Origin: Arthrobacter citreus
Lineage (GTDB): Bacteria > Bacillota > Bacilli > Bacillales > Bacillaceae_G
Direction of reading: 5' to 3'
Assembly (NCBI GenBank): GCA_013200995.1
Contig: CP053688.1
Span: forward strand, 4,278,001-4,342,000
DNA: 64,000 nt
A program made the position numbers and the translations under genes. Under the pieces are notes generated by a model. The model had not been told where the DNA came from and did no database searches. It saw only the letters and a list, made by a program, of their open reading frames with translations. Positions 33,617 through 42,741 of this stretch are shown piece after piece (the stretch's first letter is position 1; the number at the start of each line of letters is the position of its first letter).

Positions 33617-34306
33617 GTGGAGCAAATTGTCATCATCCAAGATCAAAATGAGATTGAAAATGTGCTTCAACAAAGTAATCAATTCGGTTTGGTGAAAATA
33701 AGCACATTTCCATACGAAGAGTTTAATGAAGAAATTCACCTTGGTTTCTTAAAAGGGTGCATAGTTCTAATGAAGAGCAATGTATTGGACGAGTTTATTC
33801 CAATAATAATGAGAATAAGACGAATAACAGAAATACCGATTATTTTATTAGTTGAAACTTATGATTCATACGAAGCTGCAATCTGTATTGAAGCTGGAGC
33901 GGATCATTATGTAAAATATCCGATCCATCCAAGAGACTTATCAGCAAGAATAAAAGCTGTTATGCGCAGAATTTGCAGTGAAAAAAAGGAAGAAATTCGA
34001 GAAACAGTTTTACATTTTGGAGATATTTCTCTCTATTTAAATAGAGAAGAGGTTTATAAAAACAAAATGAGGATCGAATTAAACGGTAGAGAATACGCAA
34101 TTTTACTATTTTTAGTAAAAAAAGCTGACTTCATCGTAACAAGAGAGGAGCTAATGGACGTAATTTGCGTCTATAAAAACAGAAGATTGATCGATATTTA
34201 TATTCATAGTTTACGAAATAAGATTGAAGAATTCCCTAATTATCCTAAATATATTAAAACGATTAAGGGAAAAGGGTATCGTTTTGAAACGTTTACATTA
34301 GTTTGA
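33617..34306 (+). CDS. Orphan OmpR/PhoB-type regulator with degenerate receiver
   Basis: Encodes 229 residues. The C-terminal winged helix is normal: LNGREYAILLFLVKKADFIV, then DIYIHSLRNKIE and TIKGKGYRFE. The receiver keeps the fold and the lysine in HYVKYPI. At the expected phosphorylation site it reads CIVLMKSN instead of a D-containing strand end, and the conserved Thr/Ser (PIILLVE) is also gone. It starts at GTG. No histidine kinase is adjacent, and it lies 800 bases before the polysaccharide operon. It likely acts without phosphorylation. Confidence 0.82.
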   Translation: MEQIVIIQDQNEIENVLQQSNQFGLVKISTFPYEEFNEEIHLGFLKGCIVLMKSNVLDEFIPIIMRIRRITEIPIILLVETYDSYEAAICIEAGADHYVKYPIHPRDLSARIKAVMRRICSEKKEEIRETVLHFGDISLYLNREEVYKNKMRIELNGREYAILLFLVKKADFIVTREELMDVICVYKNRRLIDIYIHSLRNKIEEFPNYPKYIKTIKGKGYRFETFTLV

Positions 34307-34480
34307 ATGTCAAGAAATTCCAATTATAAAATTTGGAAAAAAATGTATATATTAAAATGTTAATATAGCAAAAACAAATATTCAGAATATATCTTTAAAT
34401 TTATTTGTCTTAATTTGAGGAATGCAGTCGTTCGGTGACGAGATTTGAAATATAAAAAAGGAAGGAAATGCATAAATTGG

Positions 34481-34527
34481 AAAAAGCTAGGTGAAACCAT
34501 GAAAAGGTGTTCACCTAGCTTTTTATA
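34481..34527. terminator. Bidirectional terminator between the orphan regulator and BH0509-like genes
   Basis: AAAAAGCTAGGTGAA (34481-34495) and TTCACCTAGCTTTTT (34510-34524) are perfectly complementary, giving A/T runs on both sides for the convergent genes. Confidence 0.9.
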
Positions 34528-34560
34528 ATTATAAGTGCTGTAATCCAAAGTTGTAAGATC

Positions 34561-34710
34561 TTACTCAGCGTGATGTAACATGTACGTATATGCCGCATCG
34601 TAAATATGCTCTAAATCAGCATCCGTCATGAATACCAAGTCCTCAGTTGAAAATCCTTTCGTTAATTCCAAGAATTGAACCATGTTTTTACGCTCTTCTC
34701 TACTCATCAT
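34561..34710 (-). CDS. BH0509-family small protein
   Basis: Encodes 49 residues: MMSREERKNMVQFLELTKGF followed by an acidic middle and an aromatic C-terminal helix ending in MLHHAE. The MSREERKNM start followed by a Leu/Met-rich helix is the pattern of the BH0509 family of bacilli, which has no known function. AAAGGAGTG lies eight bases before the first ATG. The terminator at 34481 ends its transcript. Confidence 0.65.
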   Translation of the reverse strand: MMSREERKNMVQFLELTKGFSTEDLVFMTDADLEHIYDAAYTYMLHHAE

Positions 34711-34994
34711 TTACAACACTCCTTTAAGTTTATAATTTGTTTTCAATCTGTCTTAATACAGTATATTTAATTAATAACTATTATATAACAGTTTAGATAA
34801 AATGTGCTAGATATTTTTACTAAAAGATAAAAAAATATATTAGCTGTTTTAGTACTAACAAGCAAGTTTGTTATATTGGAATAATATATAATATTACAAA
34901 TTCACTTAATGATTGTAATATATTTAGATGTCATTAAATGGACATAAGTCATTCCTTTTTAAGAGGAGAAAAACCCCCTGATTTTACTGGTTTG

Positions 34995-35052
34995 TTAACT
35001 TAAATTTAAGTAATAGTTAATTAACAATTACTTAACAATATGTTAAGTAATT
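34995..35052. promoter_or_regulatory. Palindrome cluster in front of the polysaccharide operon
   Basis: A 27-base perfect palindrome spans 35026-35052 (arms AATTACTTAAC and GTTAAGTAATT, spacer AATAT). A second perfect 14-base palindrome, ACTTAAATTTAAGT, is at 34998-35011. TTAACA occurs twice in direct repeat 11 bases apart (35021, 35032), which also fits a PhoP-type tandem box. The large palindrome covers the -35 box and spacer, so a bound protein would block transcription. Confidence 0.65.
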
Positions 35053-35060
35053 CTTATACT
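35032..35060 (+). promoter_or_regulatory. Main promoter of the polysaccharide operon
   Basis: The -35 TTAACA (35032-35037) and -10 TATACT (35055-35060) are separated by exactly 17 bases. The predicted start near 35067 leaves a 60-base leader before the first gene. Confidence 0.65.
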
Positions 35061-35126
35061 TAGGTCGGTTGAATGTCTTATGATATTTTAATAGAATAGT
35101 AAAAGATGTTATTCAAGGAGGTAGGC

Positions 35127-35855
35127 ATGGAAGAGACAATTAGTTTACAGGAATTATTCGGCGTTATTAAAAAACGTCTTATTATGATAATAAGTATTAC
35201 AGTTTTAGCCACAGTCGTTGCAGGAGTCATTAGCTTTTTATTTTTAATCCCAATTTACCAATCTTCTACTCAACTTTTAGTTAACCAAAAAGAGACAAAA
35301 GACTCTTCGATTTATCAGAACAATCAGGTACAAACAAATGTTCAATTGATTAATACATACAATGTCATTATTAAGAGTCAGGCTATTTTAGACGAAGTTA
35401 TTAAACAACTAAACTTAAATTATTCAGCTGCAGAATTGACTAATAAAATTACTGTTGCAAGTGAAACGAACTCACAAGTCTTCACTGTATCTGTACAAGA
35501 TACTGATTCAGCGCAAGCGCAAGCAATTACGAATACGATTGCAAATGTGTTCCAAGATAAAATTAAAAAAATTATGAGCGTAAACAATGTAACTGTTTTA
35601 GCTAAAGCAGAGTTAGGTGACAATCCGAGCCCAATTAAACCAAATAAGAAATTAAATGTTGCGATTGGCTTTGTCGTTGGGTTAATGCTTTCTGTTGGTA
35701 TTGCTTTCTTACTTGAGTTTTTAGATAACACAGTAAAAACTGAGAAACAACTTGAAGAGTTATTAGAATTACCAATTTTAGGTGTGATTTCAGAAGTATC
35801 AAAAGGAAATGTAACGCCTAAACTTAAAAAATTTAAATTGAGAAAGGGTGCGTAA
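35127..35855 (+). CDS. Polysaccharide chain-length regulator / BY-kinase activator (Wzz, CapA/YveK type)
   Basis: Membrane protein of 242 residues with two membrane segments, at about residues 23-45 and 173-195, flanking an extracellular Wzz domain. The proline-rich motif GDNPSPIKPNKKLNVAIGFV before the second segment is characteristic. Its cytoplasmic C-terminus should activate the separate kinase encoded next, as in CapA/CapB systems. The ATG at 35127 follows AAGGAGGT. It is the first gene of the operon. Confidence 0.92.
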   Translation: MEETISLQELFGVIKKRLIMIISITVLATVVAGVISFLFLIPIYQSSTQLLVNQKETKDSSIYQNNQVQTNVQLINTYNVIIKSQAILDEVIKQLNLNYSAAELTNKITVASETNSQVFTVSVQDTDSAQAQAITNTIANVFQDKIKKIMSVNNVTVLAKAELGDNPSPIKPNKKLNVAIGFVVGLMLSVGIAFLLEFLDNTVKTEKQLEELLELPILGVISEVSKGNVTPKLKKFKLRKGA

Positions 35856-35856
35856 A

Positions 35857-36552
35857 ATGTCTAAACAGACTGCTAAAGAAACATTAAAAAGATTTCTTAT
35901 TACATTAACAAACCCTAAATCTCCATTTGCGGAGCAATATCGTACAGTTCGTACTAATATACAATTTTCTTCAATTGATAAAAAAGTAAAATCAATCTTA
36001 GTTACATCTTCGGAACCGTCTGAAGGTAAAACAACGACGATTGCTAATCTCGCTGTAACGTATGCTCAGCAAGGGAAAAAAGTTCTTTTAGTTGACGCGG
36101 ATTTACGTAAACCACAGTTGCACACTGATTTTAGATTAGAGAATTTTAAAGGCTTAACAACTGCTATTGCACAAGATAAGCAATTAAAAGACTTTGTACA
36201 AAAATCTCAAATTGAAAATCTATCAATTTTAACTTCGGGTCCTATTCCTCCTAATCCATCTGAACTTTTATCTTCAGAGAAAATGAAGAATTTGATTACA
36301 CTGATGTACGAACAATATGACATGGTTCTTTTTGATGCGCCACCGTTGTTAGCAGTGACAGATGCTCAGATTATTTCACAAATTTGTGAAGGAACGATAT
36401 TAGTTGTACGTAGAGGATATACGTCAAAAGAAAAAATCAAGAAAGCAAAAGAGTTGTTAACTTTAGTAAATGCGAATATTCTAGGTGTCGTATTGAATCG
36501 AGCGGAACAAGAAAAAGATGGTTATTACTATTACTACGGTAACGAAAATTGA
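35857..36552 (+). CDS. Bacterial tyrosine kinase (BY-kinase, CpsD/CapB/YwqD type)
   Basis: Cytoplasmic autokinase of 231 residues that controls polymer assembly. Walker A SSEPSEGKTT at residues 51-60, Walker A' VLLVDADLRKP at 76-86 and Walker B MVLFDAPP follow one another. The C-terminal tyrosine cluster DGYYYYYGNEN is the autophosphorylation tail. The ATG at 35857 follows GAAAGGG directly after the activator's stop codon. Confidence 0.93.
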   Translation: MSKQTAKETLKRFLITLTNPKSPFAEQYRTVRTNIQFSSIDKKVKSILVTSSEPSEGKTTTIANLAVTYAQQGKKVLLVDADLRKPQLHTDFRLENFKGLTTAIAQDKQLKDFVQKSQIENLSILTSGPIPPNPSELLSSEKMKNLITLMYEQYDMVLFDAPPLLAVTDAQIISQICEGTILVVRRGYTSKEKIKKAKELLTLVNANILGVVLNRAEQEKDGYYYYYGNEN

Positions 36553-37322
36553 TTGATCTACACTGTCATATTCTACCGGATCTAGATGATGGTCCTAAAA
36601 CAATGGATGAAAGCATCGAGATGGCCCGTGCTGCTGTAGCAAACGGTATACATACGATTATTGCTTCACCTCATCATCAAAATGGTCGCTACAATACAGA
36701 CAGAGAAACGATATTTAAAAAAATAGAAGAGTTAAATGATGTATTAAAGCAAAATGAAATATCTTTAGCTATTCTACCTGGACAGGAAATAAGGCTATAC
36801 GGAGAATTGATTCAAGATTTTGAGTTAAATGAAATTGTTTCAATTAATGATGGAAGACGCTATGTATTATGCGAGCTTCCATCATCCCATATACCGCGTT
36901 TCGCCAATAGGTTATTTTATGAGATGCAATCAAATCGTATAACACCTATTCTTGTTCACCCTGAACGAAATAAAGTTCTTATAGATGAACCGGACATACT
37001 TTATGACTTTGTCCAAAAAGGCATATTAACTCAAATTACGGCTTCATCATTAACAGGTAAATTCGGTAAAAAAATTCAGAAGTTTTCGTTTAAGTGTATT
37101 GAGAGTAACTTGGCTCATACGGTTGCATCTGATGCACATAATACTGGAAGTCGGAATTTTCAATTATCAGAAGCTTATGAAATCATTCGTGAGAAATTTG
37201 GGATTGAAACCGAGTTCTTACTGAAAGAGAATGTCGGGTCAATTGTGAATAGTGACATTCTTTATCCAGAACAACCTCTCAAATTAAAACAAAATATTTT
37301 TAGTCGTTTACTAAGGGTTTAA
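36549..37322 (+). CDS. PHP-type protein tyrosine phosphatase (CpsB/YwqE type)
   Basis: Manganese-dependent phosphatase of 257 residues that reverses the BY-kinase. The PHP metal ligands are visible in MIDLHCHILPDLDDGP (H5, H7), then ASPHHQNGRY, LPGQEIR, LVHPERN and ASDAHNTGSR. It starts at TTG overlapping the kinase stop (TTGA), so translation is coupled. There is no ribosome site of its own. Confidence 0.93.
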   Translation: MIDLHCHILPDLDDGPKTMDESIEMARAAVANGIHTIIASPHHQNGRYNTDRETIFKKIEELNDVLKQNEISLAILPGQEIRLYGELIQDFELNEIVSINDGRRYVLCELPSSHIPRFANRLFYEMQSNRITPILVHPERNKVLIDEPDILYDFVQKGILTQITASSLTGKFGKKIQKFSFKCIESNLAHTVASDAHNTGSRNFQLSEAYEIIREKFGIETEFLLKENVGSIVNSDILYPEQPLKLKQNIFSRLLRV

Positions 37323-37664
37323 TAAACGAATGGTGATATCTCCTTACCGTTATCAATGGAGGTACTCGGCTTTATTGTGGTAGATGATTAAATGGATTAT
37401 ATTTCCATAAAACTTAATGCGAATAGACCTCATGAAAGAACACAAACTTAACTGGCTAAACGCATTCGAGAAAGGGAATTAAAAATTTTAATATCATCTG
37501 CTTAGACGCCAGTCGTCAAAGGTATAGTGTGAGGAGGGGTTAGATGCCCTAAATTATATTTGTTATGAAAGAAAATAGAGTTTCTTTTTGTGTATTTATT
37601 CACATGAATATAGAAGTAGAAACTTTATAATATTGGGGAAAGAAACGATGGAGGGAATTAGAAA
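37323..37664. other. Intergenic space before galU, no clear content
   Basis: Only short interrupted frames are present, such as a 19-codon ATG frame at about 37391-37450. A TATAAT lies at 37626-37631 without a convincing -35, and GGAGGG before galU is its ribosome site. No terminator hairpin was seen after the phosphatase gene, so read-through into galU is possible. Confidence 0.5.
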
Positions 37665-38540
37665 ATGAAGAAAGTAAGAAAAGCAATCATACCGGCTGCG
37701 GGATTAGGAACACGTTTTTTACCTGCAACAAAGGCAATGCCGAAAGAAATGCTACCAATCGTAGACAAGCCAACAATTCAATACATTGTTGAAGAAGCGA
37801 TTGCATCGGGAATTGAAGACATCATTATCGTAACAGGTAAAGGGAAACGTGCAATTGAAGATCATTTTGATTTTTCATTTGAGCTTGAACACAATTTATT
37901 AGAAAAAGAAAAATATGCACTATTAGAGCAAGTAAAAGCTCCGTCTAATATTGACATTCATTACATACGACAAAAGGAACCAAAAGGATTAGGTCATGCA
38001 GTTTGGTGTGCTCGCAATTTTATCGGAAATGAGCCATTTGCAGTATTACTTGGTGATGACATAGTTGAAGCAGAAACACCAGGCTTAAAGCAGTTAATTG
38101 ATCAATACGAAAATACATATTCTTCAGTAATTGGTGTACAAACTGTACCGGAAGAAGAAACAAACCGATATGGTATTGTTGAACCGATTATGCAAGAAGG
38201 TAGAAGATACGAAGTAAAGAACTTCGTTGAAAAACCAGCACTTGGTACAGCTCCATCTAATTTAGCAATCATGGGGCGTTATGTTTTTACACCTGAAATT
38301 TTTAAGTTTTTAGAAGAACAAAATATTGGTGCAGGTGGAGAAATTCAATTAACGGATGCCATTCAAAAATTAAATTCAATTCAACGTGTGTTTGCTTATG
38401 ACTTTGAAGGAAAACGTCATGATGTTGGGGAAAAATTAGGATTTATTAAAACGACAATTGAGTTTGCGTTAAAACATGAAGATTTAAGAGATGATTTATT
38501 GAAGTATTTACATGACATGTTAACAGTAAATATTAAATAA
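37665..38540 (+). CDS. galU: UTP-glucose-1-phosphate uridylyltransferase
   Basis: Makes UDP-glucose from glucose-1-phosphate and UTP. It has 291 residues, the usual length. The nucleotide-binding loop is [20 protein letters not shown] at residues 11-30, with the substrate stretch [13 protein letters not shown] and the later [18 protein letters not shown] precedes the ATG. UDP-glucose feeds the Ugd and GalE reactions encoded further along. Confidence 0.96.
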   Translation: MKKVRKAIIPAAGLGTRFLPATKAMPKEMLPIVDKPTIQYIVEEAIASGIEDIIIVTGKGKRAIEDHFDFSFELEHNLLEKEKYALLEQVKAPSNIDIHYIRQKEPKGLGHAVWCARNFIGNEPFAVLLGDDIVEAETPGLKQLIDQYENTYSSVIGVQTVPEEETNRYGIVEPIMQEGRRYEVKNFVEKPALGTAPSNLAIMGRYVFTPEIFKFLEEQNIGAGGEIQLTDAIQKLNSIQRVFAYDFEGKRHDVGEKLGFIKTTIEFALKHEDLRDDLLKYLHDMLTVNIK

Positions 38541-38546
38541 GGATGG

Positions 38547-39236
38547 ATGAGCAGATTGAAAGCAATGAGATTTGAACAATCAGAATATGCTTCACAACCA
38601 CTCTTATCGAAGGAAACTGTTGAAAAAAATTGGATATATTTATTTACTAAGCGCTTAATGGATATATTAGGCGCTTTTTTGGGTCTATTAGTATTATTAC
38701 CAGTCTTTATTGTAGTAGCAATTTTTATTAAATTAGAAGATCCAAAAGGTCCAATTTTCTTTTATCAAACTAGAGTCGGTAGAGATGGAAAAGAATTTAA
38801 AATGTACAAATTCCGTTCAATGGTAACTGATGCAGAAGAACGACTAAAAGAGCTTATACAATATAATGAAGTTTCAGGTGCGATGTTTAAAATGAAGGAT
38901 GATCCGAGGATTACGAGGATTGGTAAGTTTATTCGAAAAACATCGATTGATGAACTACCGCAGTTCTTTAATGTTTTATTAGGTGACATGTCTCTTGTTG
39001 GACCAAGACCACCTCTTCCAAGAGAAGTAATGGAATACACAGTTTATGATAAACAGAGATTACTAGTTACGCCTGGATGTACAGGCCTTTGGCAGGTTAG
39101 TGCTAGGAATAGCGTTGGTTTTGATGAAATGGTCCAAATGGATATAGTGTATATAAGTAACCGTTCGATTATTTTTGATATTCAGATTATTTTAAAAACT
39201 GTTGGAGTTTTATTAGGTTCTAAGAACGCATTTTAA
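38547..39236 (+). CDS. Initiating phosphoglycosyl transferase (polyprenyl-phosphate sugar transferase)
   Basis: Short, monotopic enzyme of 229 residues that puts the first sugar phosphate on undecaprenyl phosphate. One membrane segment (about residues 32-57) follows the basic KRLMDILGAFLG. The catalytic core has IFFYQTRVGRDGKEFKMYKF, the RSM block, and MSLVGPRPPLPREV with its downstream DE-type pocket. It starts seven bases after galU. The sugar (glucose, galactose or an amino sugar) cannot be told. Confidence 0.93.
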   Translation: MSRLKAMRFEQSEYASQPLLSKETVEKNWIYLFTKRLMDILGAFLGLLVLLPVFIVVAIFIKLEDPKGPIFFYQTRVGRDGKEFKMYKFRSMVTDAEERLKELIQYNEVSGAMFKMKDDPRITRIGKFIRKTSIDELPQFFNVLLGDMSLVGPRPPLPREVMEYTVYDKQRLLVTPGCTGLWQVSARNSVGFDEMVQMDIVYISNRSIIFDIQIILKTVGVLLGSKNAF

Positions 39237-39349
39237 TAGATTGTTATTTAGAGCGATAATTTTTTTTATTTAAAGTTTTTAGTAGATCCAATAATAGTTT
39301 TTATTACATTAACTAGTTTCTCCTACAAATTAATGAAAGAGTGAGTTTA

Positions 39350-39805
39350 TTGAAGTTATGTTTCGCAGCATCATCTGGTGGACATCTAGAACAACTTTTG
39401 ATGCTTTATCCAATGATGAAAAAACACGATAGTTTTATTCTGACAGAAAAAACAAACTATGGATTTAATTCAAAAGATATTAAGTGTTATGATGTTATCC
39501 AGATAAATAGAAGAGAATTCACATTTGTTTATAAGTTTTTAGTTTTATTTATTCAAACTTTAATTATTTTCATTAAAGAAAAACCAGATGTTGTTATCTC
39601 CACTGGTGCATTATCTACGATACCAGTGTGTTTATTAGCAAAGTTTACTAAGAGAAAACTCATATTTATTGAATCTTTTTCTAAGATAAATTCACCTACT
39701 ATTACAGGGAAATTGATGTACAGATATGCTGATTTATTTTTAGTTCAATGGGAAGAAATGAAAAAGGTTTATCCAAATGCAACTTTTGGAGGGGGATTAT
39801 ATTGA
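39350..39805 (+). CDS. Alg14-like glycosyltransferase subunit (PssD/CpsF type)
   Basis: Membrane-bound scaffold half of a two-subunit GT. About 151 residues, beginning MKLCFAASSGGHLEQLLML, the usual Alg14/PssD start. A hydrophobic helix near residues 60-78 includes VYKFLVLFIQTLIIF. The TTG at 39350 is chosen because it gives the family-typical N-terminus; the GTG at 39341 is an alternative. It overlaps the partner gene by four bases. Confidence 0.88.
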   Translation: MKLCFAASSGGHLEQLLMLYPMMKKHDSFILTEKTNYGFNSKDIKCYDVIQINRREFTFVYKFLVLFIQTLIIFIKEKPDVVISTGALSTIPVCLLAKFTKRKLIFIESFSKINSPTITGKLMYRYADLFLVQWEEMKKVYPNATFGGGLY

Positions 39806-40287
39806 TATTTGTTACAGTGGGTTCCCAAAAATTTCAATTTAACAGGTTGCTACAAGAAATTGATCGATTAATTGAGGAAAAGAAAATAGATTTTAATGAA
39901 GTATTTGCTCAAACCGGCTATTCGACGTATGAACCTCGCTTTTATTCATATAAGAAGTTCTTAGATAAAGAGGAGTTTTTAGATGTTATTGAAAAGAGCG
40001 AAATAATTGTCACTCATGGTGGAACAGGCTCTATAGTTAATGGAGTGAAAAAAGAAAAGAAAGTTATTGGTGTTCCTCGAACAGTGCAATACGATGAACA
40101 TGTAGATAACCATCAGTTTGAAATAATTGAACAGTTTACAAATTCTAATATGATATATGGGATTTCTGATTTAAGCGAATTAGAAATTGCGATTAATAAA
40201 GTAAAGGATATGCAATTTAGAAAATATGAGTCCAATACTAATAATATTATTAATATATTAGAAGGATATTTATCGAGCATTAATTAA
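39802..40287 (+). CDS. Alg13-like glycosyltransferase catalytic subunit (PssE/CpsG type)
   Basis: Catalytic half of the PssD/PssE transferase, 161 residues. It starts MIFVTVGSQKFQFNRLLQEI and carries the nucleotide-sugar site VTHGGTGSIVNGVKKEKKVI and the block VDNHQFEI. The TTG at 39802 follows GGAGGGGG by eight bases. The pair usually adds a galactose or glucuronate to the lipid-linked first sugar. Confidence 0.9.
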   Translation: MIFVTVGSQKFQFNRLLQEIDRLIEEKKIDFNEVFAQTGYSTYEPRFYSYKKFLDKEEFLDVIEKSEIIVTHGGTGSIVNGVKKEKKVIGVPRTVQYDEHVDNHQFEIIEQFTNSNMIYGISDLSELEIAINKVKDMQFRKYESNTNNIINILEGYLSSIN

Positions 40288-40512
40288 TTTATATAAAAAT
40301 TATATAAAATTACTATAAATTCAATAGCTTTTTCAGTGAAGATTATTTTTATAAAAAGATAATATTTGTAGATTTAATATTATTTCTTTTTGTAACAACG
40401 AAAATTATATTATAAGTATTTTTCGGTAACTTTAAGTAGATAAAAATTCCAAACCAGCTTTGAGTTAAAAAATATATAAAAAAATAATTTAAATGAAATT
40501 ATAAACAAGGGA

Positions 40513-41790
40513 GTGATTATAATTTTAATACTCTCAAATAAATACAAAATTGAGTTATTAATTAAAATTTTTTATTGTTTGCTTATTTTAATGCCCTTAA
40601 TTGATTTTGTAAATGGTTTATTAATTAATATTGGAGGTCCTCAGATAATTGGTATGTTTTATCGGGGGTTCTTTATTATTTTTATATTAGTAAGCCTTTC
40701 TATTTTTTATAAATACAATGACCAAGGGCTTTTAAAAATTTATATTGCTAGTTTCCTATTATTTTTTGTTTTATTTATTCAAACTTTTTTTCTACACGGT
40801 AATCCTTATTTTTTTACAAGTGATATATCGGTTGTACTTAAGCTGTTGTTATCAATGTATATTATTGAATTCAGTAAAAAGTTTATCAAAGGAAAATCTA
40901 AAAAAAATTACTTTAATAAAATACTATTTATATATTCTATTATATTTCCAGTTTTATTATTAATACCGTATTTTTTGGGTGTTGGAACAAGCACATATAA
41001 TAATGGTGGTGGATATAAAGGTTTTTTTTCTGCTACCAATGATATAACAATTGTATTTTTATTGCTCAATATTTTTATGGGATATACTTTTTTTCAATCA
41101 ATTACTAATAGAAAAAAATATATATTAAATGGAATTGTCTATTTCTCTAATTTTTCCTCTTTGATATTAATAGGTACAAAAACTGGTATTTTATTTGGAA
41201 TAATATGCTTCCTTTTCCTATATATAAAAACAGTATTTTTTAATAAGAAAGCTTCGGTTGTTAACAGGATAAAGGTTTTAGTTATTACAATTTTGATTTT
41301 ATTTTTATCAATATATATATTTAAGAATATTTTTATTGAGCCATTGTTAAACACTTATGAAAGATTTTTATATTTTTATAATTTATATTCAGGCAATCTA
41401 ATTCAATTTATATCAAGTTCTAGGAGTATCTTCTTAGGAGAGGCGTATATGAGATTAGACGAAGAACCTATGAAAATAATTAGATTTATTTTCGGCAGTG
41501 GCTTTAAGTATAGGATACAGAACTGGGGAAATGGAGATTTAGTGGAAATGGACATGTTTGATACATTCTTTTCACTCGGAATTATTGGAATCGGTATTGT
41601 ACTTATTAGCTATTTCCAATATTTTTTATTGTCCATTAAGAGAACTTTCGGTATTTATTCAGTAAGTTTTTGGGTATTAATTTTATATTCATTTTTTGCT
41701 GGACATGTTTTATATTCTGCATTATCTTCAACCTTATTAGGAATTGTATGTGCTCAATTAGTATGTAAGAAAGATCAAGAACGAGGTTAG
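40513..41790 (+). CDS. O-antigen polymerase-like membrane protein (Wzy)
   Basis: Probable polymerase joining repeat units outside the membrane. 425 residues with about 11-12 membrane segments and one larger loop (about residues 275-345) containing SSSRSIFLGEAYMRLDEEP, typical of Wzy/O-antigen-ligase proteins. Sequence identity in this family is low, so the call rests on topology and position. The start is uncertain: GTG at 40513 lies inside the AAGGGAGTG ribosome site, and an ATT codon at 40522 is better spaced. The gene is extremely A+T rich. Confidence 0.78.
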   Translation: MIIILILSNKYKIELLIKIFYCLLILMPLIDFVNGLLINIGGPQIIGMFYRGFFIIFILVSLSIFYKYNDQGLLKIYIASFLLFFVLFIQTFFLHGNPYFFTSDISVVLKLLLSMYIIEFSKKFIKGKSKKNYFNKILFIYSIIFPVLLLIPYFLGVGTSTYNNGGGYKGFFSATNDITIVFLLLNIFMGYTFFQSITNRKKYILNGIVYFSNFSSLILIGTKTGILFGIICFLFLYIKTVFFNKKASVVNRIKVLVITILILFLSIYIFKNIFIEPLLNTYERFLYFYNLYSGNLIQFISSSRSIFLGEAYMRLDEEPMKIIRFIFGSGFKYRIQNWGNGDLVEMDMFDTFFSLGIIGIGIVLISYFQYFLLSIKRTFGIYSVSFWVLILYSFFAGHVLYSALSSTLLGIVCAQLVCKKDQERG

Positions 41791-41794
41791 AAAT

Positions 41795-42724
41795 ATGTTA
41801 AATGAAAAAATGATTTCCGTTGTTTTACCGGTTTATAATGTCGAAAAATATTTAGAAGACTGTTTAATTTCATTATTGAATCAATCGTATCAAGATTTTG
41901 AAATTATAGCAATTAACGATGGGAGCACTGATGATAGTCTTTCGGTTTTATCTGAATATAAAAATAAATTCAAACACTTTAAAGTAATTACCCAAGTGAA
42001 TAAAGGGCTTTCTGAAGCTAGGAATACAGGTTTAAAGCATGTTAAAGGTAAATATTTATATTTTTTGGATTCTGATGATTACCTTTTATCTAATACTTTT
42101 GAAAATCTAGTTAAACTGGCCGAAGAAAATAATTTAGATTTAGTTAAATTTGATGCTAATCCATTTTGTGAAATCGAAGGAAATTTCAAAATGAGTAACT
42201 ATGATACTTCAAAGTTATTAAAAGAAAATGTTATTTATTCAAAGGATGAGTATCTAAGGCTAGTTAGAAAAAGATTTATGCCGCCGGTATGGTTATATTT
42301 TATTAAATCTTCAATTATTTTGGAAAAAAGTTTGACTTTTAAAAAAGATTTACTTCATGAAGATGAATTATTTACGGTTCAATTATTAAAAGAGTGTAAT
42401 AGAATAATGTATGATTCAAGTAAATATTTTCAAAGAAGATATAGAGCTAACTCTATTATGACTAAAAGCCTTGGAAGAAACGTTAAATCTTTTGAATCTA
42501 TAATTAAGATAATAAACATATTTAATGATTTACAAAAAGTAGAAAAAGATAAAGGCGAATTTTGGAGATTTTTGCAAAAAAGAAAAAACATACTATATAC
42601 CTCATTATTTTTTTATGAATTTAATTTGAAAAGTGAGCGATTAAAATTGTTAACAAAAAATTTAAATTCGTGTGTGGATTTGAAAACTTTCATAAGAGAG
42701 GTTATGAAACGAGTAACTGTTTAG
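41795..42724 (+). CDS. GT2-family glycosyltransferase
   Basis: Inverting GT-A enzyme of 309 residues. It starts MLNEKMISVVLPVYNVEKYL and has the donor-site aspartates in AINDGSTDDS and the metal-binding FLDSDDYLL near residue 90. The acceptor end (LHEDELFTVQLL) is typical of capsule transferases. It begins four bases after the polymerase gene and belongs to the AT-rich core. Donor and linkage are unknown. Confidence 0.92.
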   Translation: MLNEKMISVVLPVYNVEKYLEDCLISLLNQSYQDFEIIAINDGSTDDSLSVLSEYKNKFKHFKVITQVNKGLSEARNTGLKHVKGKYLYFLDSDDYLLSNTFENLVKLAEENNLDLVKFDANPFCEIEGNFKMSNYDTSKLLKENVIYSKDEYLRLVRKRFMPPVWLYFIKSSIILEKSLTFKKDLLHEDELFTVQLLKECNRIMYDSSKYFQRRYRANSIMTKSLGRNVKSFESIIKIINIFNDLQKVEKDKGEFWRFLQKRKNILYTSLFFYEFNLKSERLKLLTKNLNSCVDLKTFIREVMKRVTV

Positions 42725-42741
42725 AAGGGAAATTATTTATT

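Noticed and set aside
37380..37560. Decayed gene before galU
   Set aside because: Short frames are present in several phases but do not join into a coherent protein, unlike the region at 48258-48699.
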